Source: JAJTFA01 sp051715425
Lineage (GTDB): Bacteria; Bacteroidota; Bacteroidia; UKL13-3
Length of the DNA: 64,000 nt
Direction of reading: 5' to 3'
Assembly (NCBI GenBank): GCA_051715425.1
Contig: JBPXJS010000042.1
Span: 65,590 to 129,589 of the forward strand
This document shows positions 24,788-34,479 of the stretch, in pieces. The translations under genes were made by a program, and so were the position numbers. Numbering within the stretch: position 1 is the stretch's first letter; each line of letters starts with the position of its first letter. The notes under the pieces were generated by a model, which saw only the letters and a list, made by a program, of their open reading frames with translations, was not told where the DNA came from and searched no databases.

Positions 24788-25309
24788 ATGAATAAGGAAC
24801 AAAAAGGTGAAATAATTGAACAACTCGCTCAGAAGCTGAATGAGTACAAATACATCTATGTAACTGATGTATCAGCATTAAATGCACAGAAAACAAGTGA
24901 GCTCAGAAGAGAATTCTTCAAAGGTGGTATCGAAATGGAAGTGGCTAAAAACACCCTGATCGAAAAAGCCATTGAACGTACTGATAAAAACTTCGGAGCC
25001 CTGGTTGATTCTCTAAAAGGCAATACTGCTTTATTGTTTGCACAAGACGGTAAAAGCCCTGCCAAAATCATCAAAGACTTTAGAAAAGATGGCAAAAAGC
25101 CTATGCTGAAAGCCGCTTATATCGATTCTGATATCTTTATCGGTGATGATCAACTGGAGTCACTCATTGCGCTGAAATCGAAGAACGAATTAATCGGAGA
25201 AATTATCGGATTGTTACAATCTCCTGCTCAAAATGTAATCTCTGCTCTTCAAAGCAGCGGTGGCAAACTGGCCGGTATTGTTAAAACCCTCTCTGAGCGT
25301 CCTGAGTAA
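24788..25309 (+). CDS. rplJ: Ribosomal protein uL10
   Basis: 173 residues. The N-terminal rRNA-binding domain has LAQKLNEYKYIYVTDVSALN and KNTLIEKAI; the C-terminal helix (NVISALQSSGGKLAGIVKTLSERPE) is the platform that carries L7/L12 dimers. It lies 11 bases after rplA and 53 before rplL. The gap before rplL is only AT-rich. Confidence 0.96.
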   Translation: MNKEQKGEIIEQLAQKLNEYKYIYVTDVSALNAQKTSELRREFFKGGIEMEVAKNTLIEKAIERTDKNFGALVDSLKGNTALLFAQDGKSPAKIIKDFRKDGKKPMLKAAYIDSDIFIGDDQLESLIALKSKNELIGEIIGLLQSPAQNVISALQSSGGKLAGIVKTLSERPE

Positions 25310-25362
25310 TTAAATAATAAATCAAATTCAACAATTAAATAACAATTAAATTTTAAACTAAA

Positions 25363-25743
25363 ATGGCAGATTTAAAAGCGTTTGCTGAACAGTTAGTAAA
25401 CTTATCAGTAAAAGAAGTAAATGAGTTAGCAACAATCCTTAAAGACGAGTACGGTATTGAGCCTGCTGCTGCTGCGGTAGCTGTTGCAGCTCCTGCTGGT
25501 GGTGCCGGTGCCGGTGCTCCTGCTGCTGAACAAACATCTTTTGACGTAATTTTGAAAAGCGCTGGTGCTGCAAAATTAAACGTAGTAAAGATTGTTAAAG
25601 ATCTTACCGGTCTTGGCTTGAAAGAAGCTAAAGAATTGGTAGACGGAGCTCCAAAACCTTTGAAAGAAGGTGTTGATAAAGCTACTGCTGAAGATCTGAA
25701 AGCTAAGCTTACTGAAGCTGGAGCTGAGATTGAGATCAAGTAA
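25363..25743 (+). CDS. rplL: Ribosomal protein bL12 (L7/L12)
   Basis: 126 residues: N-terminal dimerisation helices (MADLKAFAEQLVNLSVKEVN), an Ala/Gly/Pro-rich hinge at about 38-56 and the C-terminal domain with KIVKDLTGLGLKEAKELVDG and PKPLKEGVDKATAEDLK, which binds translation factors. Codon bias is strong, in line with its four or more copies per ribosome. A strong hairpin follows between it and rpoB. Confidence 0.97.
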   Translation: MADLKAFAEQLVNLSVKEVNELATILKDEYGIEPAAAAVAVAAPAGGAGAGAPAAEQTSFDVILKSAGAAKLNVVKIVKDLTGLGLKEAKELVDGAPKPLKEGVDKATAEDLKAKLTEAGAEIEIK

Positions 25744-25767
25744 TTGGTCCTCAGCCTTTTTACATTA

Positions 25768-25796
25768 TTTGACCCCGGCTTCGGCCGCGGGTCAAA
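25768..25796 (+). terminator. Attenuator-like hairpin between rplL and rpoB
   Basis: TTTGACCC plus CGGC pairs with GCCG and GGGTCAAA over a TTCG tetraloop with one bulged C; a T-rich but interrupted tract follows (TTTCTATTTTATAG). It stands 25 bases after the rplL stop and 54 before rpoB. In E. coli this gap holds an attenuator and an RNase III site that lower rpoBC expression relative to the ribosomal proteins; a similar role is inferred. Confidence 0.7.
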
Positions 25797-25850
25797 TTTC
25801 TATTTTATAGAATTGATATATATTTTTAGTCAGTTTTAAACCATAATCCC

Positions 25851-28800
25851 TTGGCTAATAAACAAATAAATGCAGGAGAAAGAATTAATTTCTCGTCTGT
25901 AAAAAAAGTTCTTGATTATCCTGATTTTCTGGACGTACAATTAGAGTCGTTCCGCGAGTTTTTTCAGTTGGATACCACCTCTGAAAGCCGTTCCAATGAA
26001 GGCCTTTTCAAGGTTTTTCAGGAGAATTTCCCGATAACAGATACCAGAAATATTTTTGTACTCGAGTTTCTCGATTACTTTGTTGATCCACCACGTTACT
26101 CTATTGATGAGTGTATCGAAAGGGGATTAACCCACAATGTTCCCCTTAAAGCAAAACTCCGCCTATCATGTAATGATCCCGAGCATGAAGACTTCCAGAC
26201 AATCGTTCAGGACGTTTACCTCGGTACCATTCCTTACATGACACCAAGCGGAACCTTTGTTATTAATGGTGCTGAACGTGTAATTGTTTCACAGCTTCAC
26301 CGTTCGCCCGGTGTATTCTTCGGTCAATCTTACCATACCAACGGAACCAAGCTTTATTCTGCCCGTGTTATTCCGTTTAAAGGTTCATGGATTGAGTTTG
26401 CTACTGACGTTAATAACGTGATGTATGCATATATCGACCGTAAGAAAAAGTTCCCTGTTACCACTTTGCTTCGTGCCATCGGTTATGAAACAGATAAGGA
26501 AATCCTTAACCTGTTTGACCTGGCTGAAGAAATAAAAGTGAGCAAATCAGGTTTGAAAAAAGTATTGGGTCGCAAATTGGCGGCACGTGTACTTAAAACC
26601 TGGGTTGAGGACTTTGTGGATGAGGATACCGGTGAGGTGGTTTCTATTGAACGTAATGAAGTAATTATTGAGCGTGATACCATTCTGGAAGAAGATCATA
26701 TTGATCTGATTGTTGATGCAGATGTAAAAACCATTCTGCTTCACAAAAATGAATCAAGCCACAATGATTTTGCGATCATATTAAACACCCTGCAAAAAGA
26801 TACAGCAAACAGCGGAAAAGAAGCGCATGAGCATATTTACCGCCAGCTGCGTAATGCAGATCCGCCTGATGAAGAAACAGCGCGTGGTGTAATTGATAAG
26901 TTATTCTTCTCCGACAAACGTTACGATCTTGGTGAAGTAGGCCGTTACCGTATTAACCGTAAGCTGGAGCGTACCACATCAAGTGAAGTACGTGTACTTA
27001 CCAAGGACGATATTGTAGCCATCATCAAGTATCTTATTGAATTATCAAATTCACGTGCAGACGTGGATGATATTGATCACTTGTCGAACAGACGTGTGAG
27101 AACAGTTGGTGAGCAATTATATTCTCAGTTTGGTGTTGGTCTTGCCCGTATGGCACGTACCATCCGCGAGCGTATGAATATCCGCGATAATGAGGTGTTT
27201 ACCCCAACAGACCTGATCAATGCAAAAACATTGTCATCTGTAATCAACTCATTCTTCGGTACCAACCAGCTTTCACAGTTTATGGATCAAACAAATCCGC
27301 TTGCCGAGATCACTCACAAAAGAAGGATGAGTGCCCTTGGTCCGGGTGGTTTGAGTCGTGACCGTGCAGGTTTTGAGGTGCGTGACGTACATTATACCCA
27401 CTATGGCCGTTTATGTACGATTGAAACACCGGAAGGTCCGAATATCGGTTTGATTTCTTCACTTTGTGTGCATGCAAAAATTAACGGAATGGGCTTTATC
27501 GAAACTCCATACCTTAAAGTGCATCATGGCAAAGTAATGGTAAACGAGCCGGTAACTTATCTGAGTGCAGAAGATGAAGATGGAAAAACCATCGCTCAGT
27601 CTGATGCAGATTATGATGAGAAAGGTAACTTCAGAGAAGAACGTATAAAAGCACGTTACGAAGGTGACTTCCCGATGCTCGAGCCTGAGAAACTCGACTT
27701 TATGGATATTGCCCCTAACCAGATTGTATCTATTGCAGCTTCCATGATTCCTTTCCTTGAGCATAACGATGCAAACCGTGCGCTGATGGGATCGAACATG
27801 CAACGCCAGGCAGTTCCTTTGTTACGCCCACAGGCTCCGGTTGTAGGCACAGGTCTTGAAGGCCGTGTTGCCCGCGATTCGCGTACCCTTATTGTGGCTG
27901 AAGGAAAAGGCGTGGTGGAGTATGTTGATGCAAATGAAATCAGGGTACGTTACGAACAAACCGAAACAGATCGTTTGGTAAACTTCGGTAACGAATCTAA
28001 AATATATAAGCTGATTAAATTCCGCAGAACCAACCAAAATACGTGTATTAACCTTAAACCAATTGTTCGCAAAGGCGACCGAGTGGAAAAAGGACAGGTA
28101 TTGTGCGAAGGATATGCAACAGAAGGCGGAGAGCTGGCTCTTGGCCGTAACCTTAAAGTAGCATTCATGCCATGGCAGGGATTCAATTTTGAGGATGCGA
28201 TTGTAATTTCTGAACGCGTGGTAAAAGAAGATATTTTTACTTCTATCCATGTTACAGAATACGAGCTGGAAGTACGTGATACCAAACGTGGTGAAGAAGA
28301 ATTAACCAACGATATTCCTAACGTAAGTGAAGAGGCTACCAAAAACCTTGATGAAAACGGATTGATCCGTGTAGGTTGTGAGGTAGGAGAAGGGGATATC
28401 CTCATTGGTAAAATTACTCCAAAAGGAGAAACGGAACCATCACCGGAGGAAAAATTACTTCGCGCCATCTTTGGTGATAAAGCCGGAGATGTGAAGGATG
28501 CTTCTTTAAAAGCACCACCTTCATCTTCAGGTGTGGTAATTGATAAAAAATTATTCTCCAGAGCCAAGAAAGAAAAACTTTCCAAGCAGGAAGAGAAAGC
28601 CCGTGTAGGCAAATTGCAGGACGAGCATGAGAAGAACGTAAAAGATATCAAAGCTACTTTAGTAGAGAAATTATTTACCGTTCTTTCAGGCAAAACTTCT
28701 CAGGGTGTGTTCAACGTGTACAACGAAGAACTGATTCCGAAAGGAACCAAATTCACCATGAAGAACCTGAATGATATTGACTATACCCATATCAATGCCA

Positions 28801-29666
28801 ATAACTGGACAACTGATGCCGATAAGAACGAACTCGTACGTTTGGTTTTATCGAATTACAAAAACAAGTTGAACCAGGAAATTGCCGACTTTAAACGTAA
28901 AGAATTTGCCGTTCTGGTAGGTGATGAGTTACCAACCGGAATTTTGAAAATGGCTAAGGTTTATATTGCCAATAAGCGTAAGCTTAAAGTGGGTGATAAG
29001 ATGGCCGGTCGCCACGGTAATAAAGGTATTGTTGCCCGTATTGTACGTGATGAGGATCTTCCTTTTATGGATGACGGAACTCCGGTGGATATTGTATTAA
29101 ATCCACTTGGTGTACCATCGCGTATGAACCTGGGACAGATTTATGAGACCGTTTTAGGATGGGCCGGAAAAGAATTGGGTATCAAGTTTGCTACTCCGAT
29201 TTTTGATGGGGCTTCTGATGAACAGGTACTGGATTATTGCCGCAAAGCAGGTATCCCTGAATATGGTAAAACATATTTGTATGATGGATTATCGGGCGAG
29301 CGTTTCCACCAGCCGGTTACAGTAGGTGTAATTTATATGCTTAAACTGGGCCACATGGTTGATGATAAGATGCACGCACGTTCTATCGGGCCATACTCGC
29401 TTATTACACAACAGCCGTTGGGTGGTAAAGCACAATTTGGTGGTCAGCGTTTTGGTGAGATGGAGGTTTGGGCATTGGAAGCATTCGGTGCAGCCAATAT
29501 CCTTCAGGAAATCCTTACCGTGAAATCTGACGATATCATCGGTCGTGCCAAAACTTATGAGGCTATTGTGAAAGGTGATAATCTGCCACAACCTGGTATT
29601 CCTGAATCATTCAATGTATTGGTTCATGAATTAAGAGGTTTAGGTTTAGATATTACACTTGAGTAA
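25851..29666 (+). CDS. rpoB: DNA-directed RNA polymerase subunit beta
   Basis: 1271 residues. The start is a TTG: an in-frame TAG at 25827 rules out a longer form, and the next residues (GERINFSS, then LDYPDFLDVQLESFREFFQLD) match the usual Bacteroidota N terminus. The rifampicin-pocket region reads FGTNQLSQFMDQTNPLAEIT, then HKRRMSALGPGGLSRDRAG, i.e. wild-type at the usual resistance positions as far as can be seen. Later conserved segments include LLRPQAPVVGTG, GRNLKVAFMPWQGFNFEDA and KMAGRHGNKG. It forms the catalytic core with beta-prime. A 52-base gap leads to rpoC. Confidence 0.97.
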   Translation: MANKQINAGERINFSSVKKVLDYPDFLDVQLESFREFFQLDTTSESRSNEGLFKVFQENFPITDTRNIFVLEFLDYFVDPPRYSIDECIERGLTHNVPLKAKLRLSCNDPEHEDFQTIVQDVYLGTIPYMTPSGTFVINGAERVIVSQLHRSPGVFFGQSYHTNGTKLYSARVIPFKGSWIEFATDVNNVMYAYIDRKKKFPVTTLLRAIGYETDKEILNLFDLAEEIKVSKSGLKKVLGRKLAARVLKTWVEDFVDEDTGEVVSIERNEVIIERDTILEEDHIDLIVDADVKTILLHKNESSHNDFAIILNTLQKDTANSGKEAHEHIYRQLRNADPPDEETARGVIDKLFFSDKRYDLGEVGRYRINRKLERTTSSEVRVLTKDDIVAIIKYLIELSNSRADVDDIDHLSNRRVRTVGEQLYSQFGVGLARMARTIRERMNIRDNEVFTPTDLINAKTLSSVINSFFGTNQLSQFMDQTNPLAEITHKRRMSALGPGGLSRDRAGFEVRDVHYTHYGRLCTIETPEGPNIGLISSLCVHAKINGMGFIETPYLKVHHGKVMVNEPVTYLSAEDEDGKTIAQSDADYDEKGNFREERIKARYEGDFPMLEPEKLDFMDIAPNQIVSIAASMIPFLEHNDANRALMGSNMQRQAVPLLRPQAPVVGTGLEGRVARDSRTLIVAEGKGVVEYVDANEIRVRYEQTETDRLVNFGNESKIYKLIKFRRTNQNTCINLKPIVRKGDRVEKGQVLCEGYATEGGELALGRNLKVAFMPWQGFNFEDAIVISERVVKEDIFTSIHVTEYELEVRDTKRGEEELTNDIPNVSEEATKNLDENGLIRVGCEVGEGDILIGKITPKGETEPSPEEKLLRAIFGDKAGDVKDASLKAPPSSSGVVIDKKLFSRAKKEKLSKQEEKARVGKLQDEHEKNVKDIKATLVEKLFTVLSGKTSQGVFNVYNEELIPKGTKFTMKNLNDIDYTHINANNWTTDADKNELVRLVLSNYKNKLNQEIADFKRKEFAVLVGDELPTGILKMAKVYIANKRKLKVGDKMAGRHGNKGIVARIVRDEDLPFMDDGTPVDIVLNPLGVPSRMNLGQIYETVLGWAGKELGIKFATPIFDGASDEQVLDYCRKAGIPEYGKTYLYDGLSGERFHQPVTVGVIYMLKLGHMVDDKMHARSIGPYSLITQQPLGGKAQFGGQRFGEMEVWALEAFGAANILQEILTVKSDDIIGRAKTYEAIVKGDNLPQPGIPESFNVLVHELRGLGLDITLE

Positions 29667-29718
29667 TTCTTAAACAGATCAGGCAACACATTCAATTAAA
29701 AGTAAAGCACATAATTAT

Positions 29719-32700
29719 ATGTCTAAAAGAGATCAAAAGATCAAAAGTAATTTCACCAAAATCAGAATAGGTCTGGCTTCACCGGAGTCTATTCTGCAAA
29801 AATCACATGGTGAGGTAACAAAACCGGAAACAATTAACTACCGTTCCTTTAAACCGGAAATGGGTGGGTTGTTTTGTGAAAGGATTTTCGGCCCTATAAA
29901 AGATTATGAGTGCCATTGCGGTAAATACAAACGTATCCGTTACAAAGGCATCGTATGCGATCGTTGCGGTGTGGAGGTAACTGAGAAAAAAGTAAGACGC
30001 GAACGCATTGGCCATATCAACCTGGTAGTACCTGTTGCACATATCTGGTATTTCCGCTCACTGCCAAATAAAATTGGTTACCTGTTGGGTATTCCTACAA
30101 AGAAACTCGATATGGTTGTTTATTACGAGCGTTATGTAGTATGTCAGCCTGGTATTAAAGGTACCGATGGTGTGCAGATGTATGATTTGTTAACTGAAGA
30201 AGAGTATCTGGATATCCTGGATTCTTTACCTAAGGAAAATCAACACCTGGATGATGAAGATCCGAATAAATTCATTGCCAAAATGGGCGGTGATGCATTG
30301 TGGTTCTTATTGTCACGTATCAACCTCGACACTTTATCATACGATTTAAGGCATAAAGCACAAAACGAAACTTCACAGCAACGTAAGCAGGAAGCTTTAA
30401 AACGTTTGAAAGTTATTGAAGGATTCCGCGCTTCACAGGAGCACGGAGATAACCGTCCGGAGTGGATGGTTGTTAAAATTCTGCCGGTTATTCCACCGGA
30501 GTTGCGCCCACTCGTTCCATTGGAAGGTGGCCGTTTTGCAACTTCCGATTTGAATGATTTATACAGGCGTGTAATTATCCGTAACAACCGTTTGAAACGA
30601 TTGATGGAAATCAAAGCTCCAGAGGTAATCTTACGTAACGAAAAACGTATGTTACAGGAAGCTGTAGATTCCCTGTTTGATAATACAAGAAGAGTAAGTG
30701 CTGTAAAAACAGAAGGTAACCGCCCGCTGAAATCATTAAGCGATATGCTTAAAGGTAAACAAGGTCGTTTCCGTCAGAACTTGCTTGGAAAACGTGTTGA
30801 CTACTCAGGTCGTTCAGTAATTGTGGTAGGTCCGAACTTAAAATTACACGAGTGCGGTATTCCTAAAAATATGGCGGCTGAGTTATTCAAGCCGTTTATT
30901 ATCCGCAAATTGCTTGAGCGTGGCATAGTAAAAACGGTAAAATCTGCTAAAAAGCTGGTTGACCGCAAAGAAGCAGTGATCTGGGATATCCTTGAGAATA
31001 TATTAAAAGGACATCCGGTTCTGCTAAACCGTGCTCCTACACTCCACAGGCTGGGTATCCAATCTTTCCAGCCCAAACTGGTAGAAGGAAAAGCCATTCA
31101 GTTACATCCGTTGGTATGTACAGGTTTTAATGCCGACTTTGACGGTGACCAGATGGCTGTTCACGTTCCGCTTGGAAACGCTGCAGTGCTGGAAGCCCAG
31201 GTATTAATGCTTGCTTCTCACAATATTCTTAACCCTGCAAATGGTGCACCTATTGCGGTTCCTTCTCAGGACATGGTATTGGGTCTTTATTATATTACCA
31301 AAGGCCGCAAATCAACCCCTGAGCATTTTGTAAAGGGCGAGGGATTAACCTTCTATTCTCCTGAAGAAGCAATTATTGCTTATAATGAGAAAAGAGTGGA
31401 TTTGCATGCACTGGTTAAATGCCGTGTAACCGTGAAGGAAGAAGGTGAGTTACTAACCAAATTGATTGAAACCACACTTGGAAGAGTACTTTTTAATCAG
31501 GTGGTACCTTCGGAATATGGTTTTATAAATGAAACATTAACCAAGAAAAATCTTCGTGATATTATAGGAAGTGTAATTCGTATTTCAGGAATGGATCGCG
31601 CTGCACGTTTCCTTGACGATATCAAAGATCTTGGATTCCATTATGCATTCAGGGGAGGTTTATCATTTAACCTTTCATACGTAATGATTCCGGCCGAGAA
31701 AGAGAAATTTGTGAAGCAGGCAATGGCTGAAGTGGAAGATATCTGGAGCAACTATAACAATGGATTTATTACCAATAACGAGCGTTACAACCAGGTAATT
31801 GATATTTGGACACGTATCAACTCGCGTTTGGCTGATACCTTGTTAAAACAACTGAAAGAAGACCAGCAAGGATTTAATCCAATTTATATGATGTTGGATT
31901 CCGGAGCGCGTGGTTCTAAAGAGCAAATCCGTCAGTTGGGTGGTATGAGGGGATTGATGGCCAAGCCACAGAAAAACCTTTCAGGTGGAACTGGTGAGAT
32001 CATCGAGAACCCGATTTTATCCAACTTTAAAGAAGGACTTTCGGTAATTGAATACTTTATTTCTACGCACGGTGCTCGTAAAGGTCTTGCCGATACGGCT
32101 CTGAAAACAGCGGATGCGGGTTACCTTACACGTAGGTTGCATGACGTTGCCCAGGACGTGGTAGTAAATGAAGAAGATTGCGGAACGCTTCGTGGTATCA
32201 TGATGTCAGCGCTTAAAGATAACGAGGAAGTTGTTGAATCGTTGTATGAGCGTATTCTTGGACGTACCAGTTTGCATGATGTTTACGATCCTCTGAACGG
32301 AGAATTGTATTGCAAATCAGGTGACGAAATCACTGAAGAAATTGCAGGCAAAATAGAAGCTTCACCACTTGAGCAGATAGAAATACGATCAGCATTAACC
32401 TGCGAAACCCAATTGGGTATTTGTGGTAAATGTTACGGACGTAATCTGGCAACAGGTCGCATGTCGCAACGCGGAGATGCAGGCGGTGTAATTGCTGCAC
32501 AATCCATTGGTGAGCCAGGTACACAGTTAACACTTCGTACATTCCACGTGGGTGGTACGGCATCAAACATTGCATCAGAATCACAAATGAATGCAAAATT
32601 TGGTGGTTTACTGGAGTTCGAGGAAATCAGAACTACACTCATGGAAACGGATACAGATGAAGGAAAAGTAGAAGTAGTGTTGGGTCGTCAGGGTGAGATT

Positions 32701-34014
32701 CGTATTTTGGATGAGAATACCCGTCAAACCATTATTACGGTGAACATTCCTTACGGTGCGCATTTGTTTGTGAAAAACGGACAAAAAATTGCCAAAGGAG
32801 ATCGTATCTGTACATGGGATCCGTACAATGCCGTAATCATTTCTGAACTTGCCGGTAAAATCAGTTTCGAAAACATTATCGAAAATGTAACCTACAAGGA
32901 AGAATCAGATGAGCAAACAGGACATAAAGAGAAGGTAATTATTGAGTCGAAAGACAAAACCAAAATACCTTCTATCATTATCCTTGATGCAAAAGGCAAA
33001 CCTGTAAGAGAGTACAATATGCCTGTAGGTGCACATATTATTGTAGAAGAAGGACACAGCATTAATGCAGGAGAGATTCTGGTGAAAATTCCACGTGTGG
33101 TTGGTAAAACCCGCGATATCACCGGAGGTCTTCCACGTGTAACGGAATTATTCGAAGCACGTAATCCTTCAAATCCTGCTGTTGTAACAGAGATTGATGG
33201 GGTGGTAAGTTTCGGAGGTATTAAGCGTGGTAACCGCGAGGTTATTATCACCTCAAGAGATGGCGAGCAGAAAAAATACCTCGTATCACTTTCTAAACAT
33301 ATCCTTGTTCAGGAGAATGATTTCGTAAAAGCAGGATCTTCTTTATCTGATGGTTCAATAAGCCCTCAGGATATTTTAAGGATTGAAGGTCCTCTTGCAG
33401 TTCAGCGTTATATCCTAAACGGTATTCAGGAAGTATACCGTTTGCAGGGTGTAAAAATCAATGACAAACATATTGAGATTATTGTTCGTCAGATGATGCA
33501 AAAACTGGAAATCGAAGATCCGGGAGATACCTTGTTCCTTGAAGGTGAAAATGCCGACAAATGGAACTTCAAGAAAACCAATGACTGGATTTATGATAAA
33601 AAGGTAGTACTTGATGCAGGAGATTCAGCCAACCTCAAACCAGGACAAATTGTTCATGTTCGCAGGCTGCGTGATGAGAACTCCATGCTTAAACGCCAGG
33701 ATAAAAAACTGGTTCAGGTACGTGATGCCGTTCCTGCTACAGCAAGTCAGATCATCCAGGGTATTACCAGGGCATCTTTGGGAACTCATAGTTTTATGAG
33801 TGCCGCATCGTTCCAGGAAACTACCAAGGTATTGAATGAGGCTGCTATTTCAGGAAAAGTAGATCAAATGCTTGGATTAAAAGAAAACGTAATTGTAGGA
33901 CATCTGATACCAGCAGGTACGGGTATGCGCGATTACGAAAAACTGATTGTTGGATCAAGAGAAGAGTACGAAGCATTAATGGCTTCAAAAGGAGAGATGG
34001 CAAAATCCAACTAA
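29719..34014 (+). CDS. rpoC: DNA-directed RNA polymerase subunit beta-prime
   Basis: 1431 residues, normal for Bacteroidota. The N-terminal zinc finger is visible as CHCGKYKRIRYKG then CDRCG; the catalytic magnesium loop is NADFDGDQMAVH near residue 470; the bridge helix and trigger loop region follow (about residues 770-960), and the second zinc site has CETQLGICGKCYGR. The subunit ends in a Lys/Glu-rich tail. A clear hairpin terminator 19 bases downstream closes the whole tuf-rpoC transcription block. Confidence 0.97.
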   Translation: MSKRDQKIKSNFTKIRIGLASPESILQKSHGEVTKPETINYRSFKPEMGGLFCERIFGPIKDYECHCGKYKRIRYKGIVCDRCGVEVTEKKVRRERIGHINLVVPVAHIWYFRSLPNKIGYLLGIPTKKLDMVVYYERYVVCQPGIKGTDGVQMYDLLTEEEYLDILDSLPKENQHLDDEDPNKFIAKMGGDALWFLLSRINLDTLSYDLRHKAQNETSQQRKQEALKRLKVIEGFRASQEHGDNRPEWMVVKILPVIPPELRPLVPLEGGRFATSDLNDLYRRVIIRNNRLKRLMEIKAPEVILRNEKRMLQEAVDSLFDNTRRVSAVKTEGNRPLKSLSDMLKGKQGRFRQNLLGKRVDYSGRSVIVVGPNLKLHECGIPKNMAAELFKPFIIRKLLERGIVKTVKSAKKLVDRKEAVIWDILENILKGHPVLLNRAPTLHRLGIQSFQPKLVEGKAIQLHPLVCTGFNADFDGDQMAVHVPLGNAAVLEAQVLMLASHNILNPANGAPIAVPSQDMVLGLYYITKGRKSTPEHFVKGEGLTFYSPEEAIIAYNEKRVDLHALVKCRVTVKEEGELLTKLIETTLGRVLFNQVVPSEYGFINETLTKKNLRDIIGSVIRISGMDRAARFLDDIKDLGFHYAFRGGLSFNLSYVMIPAEKEKFVKQAMAEVEDIWSNYNNGFITNNERYNQVIDIWTRINSRLADTLLKQLKEDQQGFNPIYMMLDSGARGSKEQIRQLGGMRGLMAKPQKNLSGGTGEIIENPILSNFKEGLSVIEYFISTHGARKGLADTALKTADAGYLTRRLHDVAQDVVVNEEDCGTLRGIMMSALKDNEEVVESLYERILGRTSLHDVYDPLNGELYCKSGDEITEEIAGKIEASPLEQIEIRSALTCETQLGICGKCYGRNLATGRMSQRGDAGGVIAAQSIGEPGTQLTLRTFHVGGTASNIASESQMNAKFGGLLEFEEIRTTLMETDTDEGKVEVVLGRQGEIRILDENTRQTIITVNIPYGAHLFVKNGQKIAKGDRICTWDPYNAVIISELAGKISFENIIENVTYKEESDEQTGHKEKVIIESKDKTKIPSIIILDAKGKPVREYNMPVGAHIIVEEGHSINAGEILVKIPRVVGKTRDITGGLPRVTELFEARNPSNPAVVTEIDGVVSFGGIKRGNREVIITSRDGEQKKYLVSLSKHILVQENDFVKAGSSLSDGSISPQDILRIEGPLAVQRYILNGIQEVYRLQGVKINDKHIEIIVRQMMQKLEIEDPGDTLFLEGENADKWNFKKTNDWIYDKKVVLDAGDSANLKPGQIVHVRRLRDENSMLKRQDKKLVQVRDAVPATASQIIQGITRASLGTHSFMSAASFQETTKVLNEAAISGKVDQMLGLKENVIVGHLIPAGTGMRDYEKLIVGSREEYEALMASKGEMAKSN

Positions 34015-34032
34015 CCGGTTTAATGATAATAA

Positions 34033-34062
34033 GAAAAAAGAGGCTTTCGGGCCTCTTTTTTT
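34033..34062 (+). terminator. Intrinsic terminator after rpoC
   Basis: AAAAAAGAGGC and GCCTCTTTTTTT pair around a TTTCGG loop, 19 bases after the rpoC stop. The A run on the left would also give a T tract for transcripts on the other strand. Confidence 0.88.
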
Positions 34063-34132
34063 ATGCTTTGGTTTATCAGGTATCAGGTGTAATTTAAAAA
34101 TATCAGGAACACCTCAGCTTCTCTTTTTTTTG

Positions 34133-34140
34133 TACTTTTG
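34133..34140 (+). promoter_or_regulatory. Putative -7 element of the DUF3467 gene
   Basis: TACTTTTG matches TAnnTTTG exactly and lies 17 bases before the ATG. I could not find a matching -33 element at the expected distance. Confidence 0.4.
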
Positions 34141-34157
34141 ATTTTTAATTAATCATC

Positions 34158-34469
34158 ATGGAAAACGAAAATCCAAACCAGATCAATATAGAGCTAAGTG
34201 AAGAAACAGCCGAAGGGGTGTATTCCAATCTGGCTATTATTACGCATTCCAATTCAGAGTTTGTGGTAGATTTTGTTCGCATAATGCCCGGGGTACCAAA
34301 GGCAAAAGTAAAATCACGCATTATATTAACTCCGGAGCATGCCAAAAGGTTGCTGATGGCATTAAGTGACAATATCAATAAGTTTGAAGAAATGCACGGG
34401 GAGATTAATATCGGAGATGGTTTCCCGCCTATTCCGATGAATTTTGGCGGGCCTACTGCGCAGGCGTAA
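34158..34469 (+). CDS. DUF3467 family protein
   Basis: 103 residues, no signal peptide. Conserved family blocks are SNLAIITHSNSEFVVDFVRI, MPGVPKAKVKSRIILTPEHA and KRLLMALSDNINKFE, with a variable Pro/Gly-rich tail. Function unknown; the gene sits next to rpoC in many Bacteroidota, which hints at a link with transcription or simple conserved synteny. A terminator separates it from rpoC, and it has its own promoter candidate. Confidence 0.88.
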   Translation: MENENPNQINIELSEETAEGVYSNLAIITHSNSEFVVDFVRIMPGVPKAKVKSRIILTPEHAKRLLMALSDNINKFEEMHGEINIGDGFPPIPMNFGGPTAQA

Positions 34470-34479
34470 TAATTTTTCT

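Noticed and set aside
27950..28693. A 247-residue open frame antisense to rpoB.
   Set aside because: Complete overlap with a conserved essential gene; composition (Ser/Phe/Pro-rich) is that of a shadow frame.
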